From Monarcha castaneiventris obscurior (lineage: Eukaryota > Chordata > Aves > Passeriformes > Monarchidae): a stretch of 64,000 nucleotides of DNA. The stretch lies in NCBI GenBank assembly GCA_026261815.1, contig JAMPIT010000059.1:21252001-21316000 (forward strand). The letters run 5' to 3'. Of this stretch, positions 1 through 11,930 are shown in pieces. The notes under the pieces are model-generated. The model was not told the origin of the DNA. It did not search any database and was given only the letters and a program-made list of their open reading frames with translations. The position numbers were made by a program, and so were the translations under genes. Numbering within the stretch: the stretch's first letter is position 1; each line of letters opens with the position of its first letter.

Positions 1-215
1 CACTTCTTCATCCCTAACTCTCCTACAACGCTACCCCCCACCCAAAGCAACCCAGGAGGGGGAATGGATGACTGCAATCAGCCCATAACAGCTCCCCTCT
101 GCCACTCCTTCCCCCTCACACTTCTCCCCACTCCAGCCTGGGGCCTTCCCAGGGGCTGAAGAGAACCACCTGCTCCAGCACCTCCTCCCCTTCTCTCACT
201 GTCTCAAGAGAGATG
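1..215 (+). mobile_element. GC-rich avian ERV-derived remnant (probable)
   Basis: This stretch is much richer in C and G than the DNA after it and is pyrimidine-rich on the plus strand. Phrases such as CAGCTCCCCTCTGCCACTCC and TCCAGCCTGGGGCCTTCCC resemble a segment I remember from the 3' internal part of avian endogenous retroviruses. No open frame, LTR end or polyadenylation signal is visible. The left edge is cut by the window, so the element may extend outside. Family assignment is by memory only; it could be another avian interspersed repeat. Confidence 0.4.
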
Positions 216-219
216 AGCA

Positions 220-282
220 GGACCTGATGGTATCCAGAGGTGCCTTCCAATCTAATGTAATCTGCCATTCGGTGATTAATCC
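220..282 (+). repeat. Short CR1 3'-tail-like fragment
   Basis: The words CCAGAGGTGCCTTCCAATCT followed by TGTAATCTGCCATTCGGTG match the layout of a CR1 3' end, which usually reads GAGGTCCCTTCCAACC and then an ATTCTATG octamer. Only about 60 bases are present, directly after the ERV-like segment. It is heavily diverged, and chance resemblance is possible. Confidence 0.3.
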
Positions 283-285
283 AAC

Positions 286-3099
286 TGCTTAAAGCAGCTG
301 CTAAAATATATAAGAGCAGACATATCTAATTATTAAAAGCTCATTTAGTTTGCTTTTCTGAAAAATTTAACATGGGTACAGTCAGTTCCACTTTTTATCA
401 GCTTGTGAATTGCATATCTATTTAAAATACTTGTTTTCTTGGAAGGATTGTGACTTTAAATTTAAATTTAGTTTAAGATAAAGAATAACAGTCTCTCATG
501 CTTTAAATACAAATAAATGCTGCGAAGTAAAAATTTGTGGTTTATTTCTGACTAGGAATCTTCATGGAATATAAACTGTAAGCCTTAAAGTACCTGCACC
601 ATAGGTCCCTAAAGCATTTTAGAAACTCTTAATTGCATGAGCCAGCTAGCTATTAACATTACTGACATCCACTGTCTGAAACATGAAAGTCATTATGAGC
701 ACACTGTAGCTGCTCCAGACATCATGGCAGGTAATAAAGAGGAATATTTCTCTATCTAAAACTAAAATGAAAGACACAGTCTTTCAATAATAACTGTTTA
801 CATTGAACTCTTTACATTGCTAGAAAGAAGTCTAGCTGAGCTGCTTTGTGCTGGCTGTTGTAAAAGATCACAACAGCGCTAAAATCCAACTCTGAAATTC
901 TTTAATTTTTTTTAACTAAATCTTAAACTGCAAAACAAACACAGATAGAAAAGACAGCAACAAATTTCCAGAAACAAACTCTGCACCAAAATTTTCATAT
1001 GACTAGGAGTTCTGTTTTGTCCTGTCATAACCTTAACCCTACATGCCTGATTCTGAACTTCACTCTATAAATACCTGTATTTCTGTATGCCTCTAAAAAC
1101 TCTGACACTAGAATTCAGCCTGAATAGGTCCTTCACAAGCAACTGTGACTTTTGAAATGGTTGTAGAAGCTAAAGGTTGCAATCTAGCATAGAGAAGATG
1201 TTGTCATGCAGAGAAATATGCTACCTTCTTATTGTGTTAGAGTTGTATGAATTTGTTTCTGTATTCTGGACAGCAACACAAGCACAGTGAGCTTTTTGCT
1301 CACATCACTGGGTGAGTTCAGCCTTACCTGCTTACAAGCCACAAGTCAAACTTTTCTGAAGTGAAAAAAGACCTATAAACTCAGTAGAAGTATTTTTTTT
1401 TTTGTTTATTTTTAATTAAACAGTGGTATATATACAGCAATGTTGAAAAAATCAATCTTCACTAGGAGTCCTAGAAGAGTTGTAGTATAATGGCTCTTGA
1501 AGCAGTGTTGCGGTGTATCCCCACAAGCAGTTTGAATCTGGGAGGCAGAAAACAGGTTCCACGTGCTCAGGCTCACTGGCCACAACCTGATGTTAGCACT
1601 ATGGAGACAGACACATCACAGAAACCCTGACACCCTCGTTATTGGGTGCTGCCGGTGCCCTAACTAGGAAACATTCCTTATCTGCACTGGTTGGTAAAAG
1701 TATTTTTTATGGCAACAAAGCTCTGTTTTCTGAAGGGAAAGAAGTGGAAGAGAGATACCTGTGGTAGATGCAATTTCAGTTATAAGCGTTATATTTATGT
1801 AATGTTCTTTAACCCACAGCTTGATGCAAAGAGCACCTTACATCTTTGGGACAACTTGTGCTGCTTCATTCTCAAGGATATAGGGAATTGCTCTGAAGCT
1901 CAGGCAAGCAGCAAGTTCTGCTGCAGGTGTGTGTGTTCAAGAATTAACAGAACTGGGCTGCTGCAAAATAGCTCTCTGAAGCAGATATTTGAAAACTTGA
2001 ATTCTCTTCGATTTTCCTCTTCCTTCTCTATTTAAGGTTAAATTTCCAAAGAACCGCTAAAATAACATACCATGAGTATACAAAATGCACCTGTACACTA
2101 GAAGATGCAAAGAAGATCTTCCAAGATAATCTTTTTTCTCACCAGGTTTCTCAGTCTTTCCCTTTACTCCACAGACAAACACTGTGTGCTTTGAATGCAC
2201 TTAGTACTCTGTTTTTGCAGTCAATTCACCATTTTTACCAAGATGTTAAACAATGTTGACTATCTACCATTTCCCACAAAATATTCCCAATCCGTTGCCA
2301 TTTTAATTTGTGATAACATGCAATTAATTTTTCAGTTGACTAAAGGTTCTGAAGAATTTTTATTCTCTTCACACAAAATGTCAATTTTTAATTTGCTTAT
2401 CAAACCTGTAGATTTTCCACTGAGTTAGTTTGTGCAATGTGGTTGCTAGGCAACCAAAATAATTTTTCCTATCTTAGTTCAGCAAAGGAAGATATAAGTT
2501 TACCAGCCTGAACCTTGCTGAAGCTTCTGTAGTTTAATTAAGTCTCGAATGTTTATAATCCCTTGTCACTCATATCTCTCCACACTCATTTTTTCATTGG
2601 AGTTTCATGGAGGTGGGAACAGACATAGCAGTTCTCAGAGTGTGTCATTTAAGCACAAGCCAGTAACAAATTACCTGGATTCATAACTTAGGAGGGAGCA
2701 GTGTAAACTCATAAAACTCTTAAATAGTTTTCTGTTTGATGAAACAATAAATCAGTAAAGTCAGCTTCAAAAGTCAAACATGGAACACTTATTGGTTTTA
2801 GTGTTCTCAGTGTTCAGGTACTTCTAGATTGATAGAATACTAAAAAGCAAAGACAAAATCCCCATAATGGCTAATATTTTCTGTGAATACTATTTTACCT
2901 TCCCCCCACAGCTTGTTATTTCATATTAAAATTGGACTAATTCCATAGTTAGAAGTTTCTGATTGAGTAATCTCAAAAAATTTTACTCATGAGATCGTGT
3001 TTTTTCTAACAGAAGTGAAATGTTTATATCCAGACATGTGCCCAATGCAGTAATCATGAATATAGTTTTAAAAACACAAGATTTAACATATTCAGTGAG
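286..3099. other. AT-rich stretch with no supported gene
   Basis: It holds a run of about 13 T near 1391-1403 and a weak tRNA-like A/B-box pair at about 1475-1555 (listed separately). Open frames at 1691-2035 and 2195-2428 on the plus strand have no homology I recognise, no splice or promoter context and chance-like composition. A plus-strand acceptor-like pyrimidine tract ends near 2910, but no exon could be built from it. Confidence 0.5.
1475..1555 (+). other. Possible decayed tRNA-derived (SINE-like) head
   Basis: An A-box-like string TAGTATAATGG at about 1483-1493 is followed about 47 bases later by a B-box-like string GTTTGAATCT at 1530-1539. That spacing is close to the spacing inside a tRNA or tRNA-derived SINE. 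The implied acceptor and T stems do not pair well, so this is not a functional tRNA. It might be a remnant of an old MIR-type SINE or pure chance. Confidence 0.18.
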
Positions 3100-3126
3100 T
3101 CATAAATTATATATAGCTTTTTCAAA
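3100..3126 (-). CDS. Candidate terminal exon of an unidentified minus-strand gene
   Basis: On the minus strand a strong acceptor (CATCTTCCTCTTCCAG) ends at 3127. In phase 0 the following 27 bases read FEKAIYNL and then TGA. The phase matches the end of the candidate exon at 3291-3595, and the implied intron is 164 bases. The piece is so short that it adds little evidence of its own. No clear minus-strand AATAAA was found nearby. Confidence 0.12.
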   Translation of the reverse strand, partial: FEKAIYNL

Positions 3127-3290
3127 CTGGAAGAGGAAGATGGGTCTGACAAGCATATCACTGTATTCCATTTAAGATTCGGGCAGTTAAGAAGCAAGAT
3201 AAGAACTAGCAAGTCATAAAGGTTGTTCCCAAAATGATGAGAAGAAATTACTATAGGGAAAGTAAGACAGTACTAGCAAAAAAATCTTAC

Positions 3291-3595
3291 TTTGGTGAAC
3301 AATAGCACTGTTTCAAAGGGTTCTTCAGCTCCTGTATTATTTTTCAGCAGAATGATAGATTTGCATGCTGATTCAGTGTTTTCTGGACACACAAGTTCTG
3401 CAGTAACTGCTATAGCAGACTGAGCTTCAAGAGTCCCCAGAAAAAAGGTTTTGGTTAAAATAACAGATTCCCTAACTGATGGACATATGTAATTCATTAA
3501 ATGTTGGGTACAAAAAAAGGTGCAGTTTTTATTATCTCCACAGCAATTTTCTATTTCAACAACTAAAGCTGGAAACAGCTCGACTTTCAGAATGG
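3291..3595 (-). CDS. Candidate internal coding exon, unidentified protein
   Basis: The minus strand reads AATTTTTTTGTCAG, an acceptor ending at 3596, then 305 open bases, then a donor AAA|GTAAGA with GT at 3289-3290. The frame of 101 codons has an extracellular look: several cysteines (ENCCGDNKNCTFFC), two N-glycosylation sequons (NCT, NNT) and alternating hydrophobic stretches such as FPALVVEIE. It starts with two bases completing a codon, matching the one-base overhang of the candidate exon at 4049-4263. I do not recognise the protein. Open frames this long are expected a few times by chance in 64 kb of AT-rich DNA, so only the splice and phase agreement raises it above background. Confidence 0.25.
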
Positions 3596-4048
3596 CTGAC
3601 AAAAAAATTTCCAATTAGATTCTAAATAAAGTTTTCCTTCCCATTCCACACATCTTTTTTAAATCCAAGACTATCCCAAAACGCTGATAGCTACAGTGAT
3701 AACTAGAGCTCAGCAGGATTTAAACAAGGTTTCACAGGGATTAGGTAAGGGAATAACTGAATCATAAATATGGCATTTCTAAAGAAAGATTTTTAGCGTG
3801 AAACAGAATATACACCTCTACTATAAAATGATGTGTCACTAGTTATTTCAATATCTTTGAAGAACTCATTTCGTGTGTGACAAAGACAGGGTTAAGTGAA
3901 AGCAGTACCTGCCAAAGGACCTAATATACCAGTTTTGGTGGCTGTGATGTCCAAAAAGTGTATGTCAGAGGCAAGAGGAATGTAGGGTCATTACGGACAA
4001 AAAAGGAGGGTGGCAGGCAGCAGTTTAGGATGCCAAATGATCCATTAC

Positions 4049-4263
4049 CTTGACTCTGCTTGTGCTCTCTGTGAAGAATAAAATAATTAGGGCTCTCTAC
4101 TGGGAGATACAACAGTACTACTTTTTCCATACATGACATACAAATGCAGTCACTCTGAAATAAGACCTCCAAGATTGCTTTGAACCATTGTTTAAAAGTA
4201 AGCCCGAATGGACCATTGTAAAAAAGGATACTGCTGGAACACAGAACTTTACTGTCCTGTCTC
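4049..4263 (-). CDS. Candidate internal coding exon upstream of 3291-3595
   Basis: The minus strand has an acceptor-like ACTCATTTTGGCATAG ending at 4264, 215 open bases and a donor CAAG|GTAATG with GT at 4047-4048. The frame includes EKVVLLYLPVESPNYF and a CxxC. It ends with one base of a codon, so splicing to 3595 makes an alanine codon and keeps the frame across a 453-base intron. No start exon with the required phase was found between 4.27 and 6 kb. The product is unknown, and a chance arrangement cannot be excluded. Confidence 0.22.
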
Positions 4264-4289
4264 CTATGCCAAAATGAGTAGAAGAACAT

Positions 4290-7200
4290 CTGCCATCTTT
4301 ACACTAGCAAGGCATTTTGTACCATGTTGGGGAAAAAAAACCAAAATCCACTGAAACAACCACCAAACAAAACCAAACACAGGCAGCTTTGTCTGCATTG
4401 CTGCGAGCTGCAAAAACATTAGACCTGAGCTTGCTGTTTTCTGCAGCAATGATGTGAGCATTACTTTGATACTAAGATGGGTGTTTTTAGTAACTTCAAG
4501 ACACACATCACAGTGAAAACCATCTTAAATGTTAAGATACTTTTTTTTTTTATGACCTACGTATAGCATGGCAAACTGCAAGTAACTATAACAGCACTGC
4601 AACCATAGAAGCTACCTCTGATTTTTCATTTTCATTACACAGCCATGCACAGCACTCTTGTATTGGTGTAGCATGTGTACTCCATTTCCGCTCATTCAGT
4701 TGAGTCAACCTTTTCAAAACACTGAGATGCATCTTCCTTCTTTAAGCCAGCACAAACACAGTGAAAGCTAAAGCATGATGCAAAGAGAAGAAAGGGATTT
4801 TTTGATGTCACATTCGGGCCTTCATGTTCATTCAGCCAATTACCCTGATTTCCAGCTATGCATAAGCAAATGTGTATATTTTACTATGGGTCAGACTCAT
4901 GGCATAAAGAGATTACATATATTTGTACATCTTAATATTTGTACATCTGAAACTTGTCAATAATTTTGCAATGAGCCAGATCCTACTCTAAATGCCTGAA
5001 AACTGGAAGTCTGAATTACAAAAGGGAAGGAAAAATAGACTTCCATTTAGGTTTGCTTCAAATATCCTGGAGCTATTATATGGTGCCAGGTGAAAAACTA
5101 GCAGAATTTCCAAACAGCCTGAGCTGCTGTGAAGCCTTCAGATAACAGAGCTGCACTGTCCCTGCAGCTCCTTGGTTAAAAATGGTGAAGGAAGGGATAC
5201 TCACAGTGCTGGCAAAGGTACTTAGGGAGAAAAGAAGTGGAGCAGCAGAACCAGAAACCTCTTCAGAGTAGCAGCAGCCTAGCAGAGTCCTTGACCGAAG
5301 GGCAAAGCCAGGACAGATGTACCCAGCTGCCTGCTAAAGCCATCAGTGTCATTCCTTGTTCCTTTGATGTCTGCAGGCAACCAAAATGCCACATATAGTT
5401 TGGCAAAAGGAGAGTTTCTTAGGCTCCCTTTCCACTCAGTTCACCTGTGCTAGAATGACCATAACATAGCAACAAACAATGTGAACACAAGACTTAGTAC
5501 AAGCAGAAGCTTAAAAAAAGTGTAGCAGGAAAAGAGAGCCCAGGGCATTACAAGGAGTTCATAATGTAGGCATATAAAAAAAGGCTGCCTTTAGTTTTTT
5601 TTCTTGGACACATTTCCACAGTCGCGCCAGATATTTTACAGTAATATCTCACTTAGAAGAATAGTAGAAAAAAAATTGCATTTAAGACAACTGAAAGTGT
5701 CCAGTTACTGATCAGCCATTTTTTGGAAAGACAGCTATCGGAAACGCCTTCTTTTTTTCCTACTATTTGCAGAAAGAAGAGAAAATAAATGTGAACAAGG
5801 ACTTCATCTTTTAGTGTGCTATACAAAAATAAATAAACAGTTTTTGGCAGTTCTTGAAGCATATTGGGCCATTTAAAGCTGCAGGAAAATATTAAACAAT
5901 AAAGGGAAAGGACAAAGCTCCAGAGGCACATAATTGCCTATTTTAAGTAATGATTAAAAAGTGTCACTAAAATGTGGGCAAATTATTTGCCATAAATAAC
6001 ATCACCAACAGATTAACTTTTATCTCTAATAAGTTGGCCAACCAAATTAGCCACATTTTTAAATGAAATCATCTGTAGCCACCACAACAGCGGCTTTATT
6101 TCATTTTTTTTTTTTTGTAAGCAGGATTTTTCCATTAATTAAGTCTCTTGGTTTTCTGGGGATAAAAACCACCATAACCCAACAACGACGAAAAACAATC
6201 ACACCAACAAAACCAATCAAACACAGACAAAAAATAAAAAAGTGTGTAATCAGCCATATAGAGATCTCTGTCTGTAAATTTGAACCTTGACAAAAATCAC
6301 ATAATTCTTAAGTCTAGATCACCCCTTGAAGACATTGACTCAGGTAGAATCAGAAATATACCAAGCTTAGTTTTTATTAAACAGAATGGAAAATTTAAGA
6401 ATTAAATGCCTTGATGAAGAAAAGAAACCAAACAACGTGTGTTCCTGAAATAACTAGTACAGGACAGATTTTGGCAGCAAGGGCATTGCTTGCATTTTAA
6501 AACTTATCTGAAGCTGTTTTAAAAATAACTGGTCTGTCAACTTGAGTCAATCATTTTATTTTTTAAATCCTCTAATACTCTGTAGCATTTCTCTCCAAGG
6601 AATGTTTCCGGTGTGCTGTCATGTCATATTAGGGAGTTGATATAGAGATTGTATATATATTGGTGAAATCATTAAATTCAATTTTTATCCCAATGGATAG
6701 GGCAGCAAATCTGAGGTTGGACTTAAACTCTTATGTAAATTTTAAAATAGTTCAATGAATTTTTTTGTGATATTTTGTTGGTTTCAACACAAAATCTTGG
6801 TGATGATGACTTTTCAGAGAGCAAAATTACCTGTTTTTGTCAATGTGAAAGTTACCACTGTTGTAACATACTTAAATAAAACACCTTATTGAATACCTCC
6901 AAACGTTATCTTTACTGATATAATCACTGTTCATTTTATCTCTTTATCAAGGCCATACTAGAAGTATGGCTTTCTCAGAGGGTCCCATACCTACTCCTTA
7001 TCTTGCCTAGCATAAATTGAACAGAGATTTTGATTAAATCATCAGATATCTGCTTTTATTTCTTTGCATCGTGCTTCATTCCTCTGGAATTTGGGAGTCC
7101 AGGATTATTTCTCGTTCACACTTTCTTCTCTCATCTTCCACAATATTTAGGAAAGGAGAAATATGACCTTTTCTGTCACAGACCTAGTTATGTCCTTTTG

Positions 7201-10200
7201 ACTAGTTGAGATCTTAGTTAGGATTTTCTCCTGAAGAAAACTGCCTTTCTACTTCTTTCCACTACCCAATCTACTAATTTTGTGATATTCATTTTTCCAT
7301 GTCCAATATGGGGGCTAAAGAATATAATTAGAATCGGCTAGCTATTCTGCTGCAGAGAAAATTAATTCTTCTAACTATTTTCTGTGTGTTCATCTCCTTG
7401 GCTTCAGTCATTTTATTCCTGTACATCCGGAAATATATGACCCAGTCATAACAGGCTGTAGTTCACATCACATATGTAAGGAATTTCTTCAGCAAGAACA
7501 TTAAAAACATTTCATCTATCTATTACAGATACTTCCCTAAAGGAGAGCATTACATTTCAGTAACGTGTATATTATTATACCAATATTCCTCTACACTCTT
7601 TGTTTTTTATTTCACAAAATGCAAGTATTTCAGATCAGGAAAAAAAATGAACCATTATAGCCTTAAAAAATTGTTATTCATAAGTCACAGCTTATCTAAA
7701 TATTTTATTGATTATATGGATTAAATTGTATCCTCTATTAAACATGGATTTAAACAACTGTGTAAGAACTGATTAATGGCTGTTTTGATGCCTTTTAAAT
7801 ACATCCCCTATCTCTCCAGTAAGTCTACATAAGAATGGTTAAAATGTGGATGACATGATTTTAACGTTCTCAATACATATTGAGGTATCTACACTTTCTA
7901 AACACACTAATATAAAACATCTTCAAAAACTATAAGCATTATCAACTAAATCTGATATCCCTTAGATCATGATTTTTCCAAATAAGAACAGGATGCACAT
8001 AGGTTTAGAATATACATCATAGCTCTTGGAGATGCATTCAAAAAAACCCACAGAATAGTTTTAAAATAAGAGAAACAAGTTAGCAATAGAAACATTTGAG
8101 TTCAATAGGCCATTTTCAGATTATAAAAAAATTCTACTCCACGTTTACCCTATCCTGTAATGACAAGTGCTAAAATTTTCTTGCTTTTTTAGCAAAGCCA
8201 TATGTTACAAAAAGGTGAAAGACCAACATTCGAAAAATATTAATTAATTAAAAGAAAAAGTTATTCATTTTTTGTTAATATAGCATATGACATGTGTATG
8301 TATCAAAACCATGTCAGGGAACAAGCAGTGTGCAATGTAAATATATGCAGTGTCCAGTAGCAGGTTGTAGCAAGAGCCAGAACGTTGCTCTTAGTTGAGA
8401 TTCCAGAATTTCTGGAACTGCACCATCATTCTTGCAATAACCTACAGTGCATAGTGTAAAAGCTGAAAGAGGTTTTTCCAGCTTTCTTACTCCTTTTGAA
8501 AGATCTTAGGTCTGAAGGAACAATTTTATCTTCTGCTAAAAGGCACTTAGCATTCTTAACACCTATTGACACATCATTATCACTCAGGGAGGAGGGAAGG
8601 TGGTGTTCTTAGTCTTTACTCTTCATTGCAACCATTTTTTGTTTAGAAAAGAAGGGGAGGGTAAGGAAAGTTGAAGGTAGGAAAGGAGATGTATAATTAC
8701 AGCCTGCAAAATATCTCCAATATTTTCCACTGTGACTGAATCAAGACTAGGATTTCAGGATGTAGAAAGTCATTCTAAATCTTCTGAAACAAAGATTATG
8801 CAAACTAATGCTCAATATTAGTTAATGAAAAATTTATCTAAACAGCTTTACATATGCACACACAGAGGACCTAAGAAGGGATACTGACTTACAAGAAAGA
8901 GAGAACATTTCTCTTTTTAAACAAATTATTGAGGATCAATATGTAGTTGTTCTTATTTTCTGTTAGTAACATTTCATAGCAAATACTATGAAGTATAACC
9001 CTTCCTGCTAGTGTAGCAGTTTCACATGTAAACTATCAGAAATATATGCCTGAGGGCTAGTAGCAATAGACTGGACTGTGAACTATATAAGCATTCTCTA
9101 ATAAGCTAAGTGATCTCAAATTAAACAAGTCAGCTTGTTATCACTCTCAGTTTCAATGCTCTATTTGAAAAATTAACAGTTTATCCATTCATTAAAAGGA
9201 AGAAATTAAGCCCTGCTAGGTTCAAGAAATAAAACTTTCAGGTGTGAAGTTTAAAGCGATAGGAAAGATTAATTGCCTTGCTTAGCCCAAGTTACATTTG
9301 GTGTCAAATTTTTCAACTTTTAAAAATTATTTTCAAATAAGAAGACACAGTTGTGTTCAAAATTACTCTACTCACTTGCATTTATTTTCATCTCTAAGCA
9401 AATTAAATGAGGCATATGTCACCAATTCTTCACAGACATTCGAAGTTATATATAGAATTGTCTGTGATAAAACATCCATGATTTATAACATCTCCTTTCC
9501 TGCTAACTTATTATACAGTATTAACAAAGCCATGCATGTAGACAAAACAAAGCAGAATGAGACTGCCCTTATAGCAGAACAGTCCTGCTGCTAGCTACAA
9601 TTTCATACTTCAGCAGTTAACTTACCTTGAGCCACCAGACCAACACAGGGGTGGCTATGAAAAGCTTTGTTTGAAGTTGATAATAGAGAGATACTAGATG
9701 ACAACTCGGTTCTATTACCTGCTATCCAGCAATTCAAACTAATTTCTGTGCCACTTTGCATTCAGCCTTCTGTATCTTCATATGTTTATATCTTCAGCTC
9801 TTTTGCAAGATAAAACAACTCTGTCAGTGCACACATCGACCCCACCAGTAAATAAGTGTTCTACCTTGTCTTCTGTGATTAGTTATTTAAAAATGTGACT
9901 GGTTAAAACTATTCAGATTCAACTGCGCCGGCTTCAATGAACCATTATTTCACATTTCCTTTTCAAAATGTTTTGCTTCCTATAAAGCATCAGGAGCATA
10001 GCTGCTGTATGCCCTTTCAAACAGGTCAGAGTTACCTTTGACTTTTCACTGAAAGGTTATCATGCAGAATTAGCCAAGAAAGTTCAATTCCATAGGCAAA
10101 AGAAAACTCTCTAAGTTGCCGTATTCACATAACTACATAAAAATTTACATACCAACTTTTGCACTTGTAACTGATTTATATAACTGTGTAGCTCAACAAA

Positions 10201-11170
10201 GAAATCCCATATTCATATTCAAAGTGTTTCCTACACATATAGAAAGCCTCTCCAGCACATTACCATCTAGAAAAGGACTAAGCACAAAACAACTTCTGAA
10301 CCAGAAATAGCTAGTGATAGAGCCTCAAAAGGAGATTTCCTCTATTTTAAGGAGGTAACTAAGAAAATGAAATACTTAGACCCTAAAAACCTTTAATTCT
10401 CATTTGGCTCAGTAATTGAAATTGGATTCAATTTTCCGTAAAAATGATTGTTATACAAAGACATTCTTACTGTTGTAGTGAACATACAAAAAATATTTTA
10501 GGAAAATGGAAAACAGGTCTTATTCTGCAATCCTCAGTTTTTCCTGATGTGTCTAAACTTTTTAACTGAGTTCCTTGGTCATTTCATAAGATCTATAAAA
10601 TTAAACAACCAGACTGAGGAATGCACAAAACTGCTAACACTACTGTGCTCTCCAGTTTTTCTGACCAGAATTTTAATTCTGAAATGTAAACAAAGTCCAC
10701 CTCAAAGCAAGTTTTCATAAACAGAAAGAAGAAGGATTTAATTATATTAGAATCAGTATCTAGATCTGAGCAGCCCATATTTTCAAAGCTGGGTAAATTT
10801 TCAAAACCATGTCATAAGACAGAAAGGTGTTGAAAAATATGCTTTTTATAAAAATGAATTTTCAGAAATTAAATTTCAAATACTGAAGGTAATTGCTTGG
10901 TTTAGACTGAAAGAATTCCTTAACTTTTGGCAAACCTTTACTGTACACTTAAGATTTACAAAGCACTTTTGCGTTTCAAAGTCATCTTGGCAGTCTGAAA
11001 TGCCTGAATACATAAAAAAGGTGTCGTTGGCTTCCAAACCTGAATGCAAACCACATAAAAGTAACAGATGTTCTTGATTAAAAGAAAACAAAACAAAACA
11101 AACAACTCAGTTTATTTGCTACTTCTGCCAGACACTGTTAGCTTTGTACTGCTAACAGTAGCTATCCACT
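4290..11170. other. AT-rich stretch with no supported gene
   Basis: About 6.9 kb with only simple features: a (C)AAA-rich tract near 4330-4382, a T run near 4540-4550, a T run near 6103-6116, and an A/C-rich, G-poor tract at about 6164-6245. A minus-strand frame at 5653-5931 has a good acceptor (TTTTCTCTTCTTTCTGCAAATAG region) and a hydrophobic tail, but no partner exon was found. No CR1 or LTR signature was seen between 5.9 and 11.1 kb. Confidence 0.45.
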
Positions 11171-11179
11171 AGTAATATC

Positions 11180-11930
11180 TACATACAGACTGGGGAACGA
11201 CCCTGGAAAACAGTGCCACAGAAAGGGCCCTGGGGATCCTGGTCAGTGGCAAGTTGAACATGAGTCAGCAGTGCCCTGTCAGGCAGGAGGGCCAACCCTG
11301 TCCTGGGGGCATCAGGCACAGCATCACCAGCCGGGCAAGGGAGGGGATTGTCCTGCTCTGCTCTACACTGGGGCAGCCTCACCTCAAGTGCTGGGGGCAG
11401 TTTTGGGTGCTACAATAAGTAAGACTTAAAACTATAAAAAATATACAAAGCTATTAGAGAGCGTACAAAGCAGGGCTACAGAGATGGTGAAGGGCCTTGA
11501 GGGGAAGCTGTATGAGGAGCAGCTGAGGGCACTGGGTCTGTTCAGCCTGGAGAAGAGAAGACTGAAGAGTCTTCCCTCAAAGAGGGAGACCTCATTGCAG
11601 TTACAACTTCCTCATGAGGAGAAGAAGAGGGGCAGACGCTGATCTCTTCTCTGTGGTGACCAGTGACAGAACCTGAGGGAACGGCCTGAAGTTGTGTTAG
11701 GGAAGGTTTAGGTTGGATATTAGAAAAAGTTTCTTCACCCAGAGGGTGATTGGGCACTGGAACAGGCTCCCCAGGGAAGTGGTCACAGCACCAAGCCTGA
11801 CAGAGTTCAGGAAGCATTTAAAAAATCTTCTCAGGCACAGGGTGGTATTCCTGGGCCTGGCTGTGAAGGGCCAGGAGTTGGACTTTGATAATCCTAGTGG
11901 CTTATCAACTCAGAATATTCTATGATTCTA
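11180..11930 (+). mobile_element. CR1 LINE, 5'-truncated copy with intact 3' tail
   Basis: The sequence follows CR1 ORF2 and its short 3' UTR, from CAGACTGGGGAACGACCCTG near 11187 to the octamer-type end ATTCTATGATTCTA near 11917-11930. The internal phrase CTGTTCAGCCTGGAGAAGAG (11539) is diagnostic. The frame at 11713-11925 encodes the conserved C-terminal ORF2 block (DIRKSFFT, GHWNRLPREVV). Around 11415-11470 the copy is more diverged, but the alignment seems continuous. It is an old copy: the ORF is broken by frameshifts and stops, so no activity is expected. The 5' truncation is typical of CR1. Confidence 0.88.

Noticed and set aside
5653..5931. Minus-strand frame with a strong acceptor and a hydrophobic C-terminal tail, resembling a membrane-anchor exon
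   Set aside because: No upstream exon with the needed phase was found, and the tail is largely encoded by T-rich sequence.
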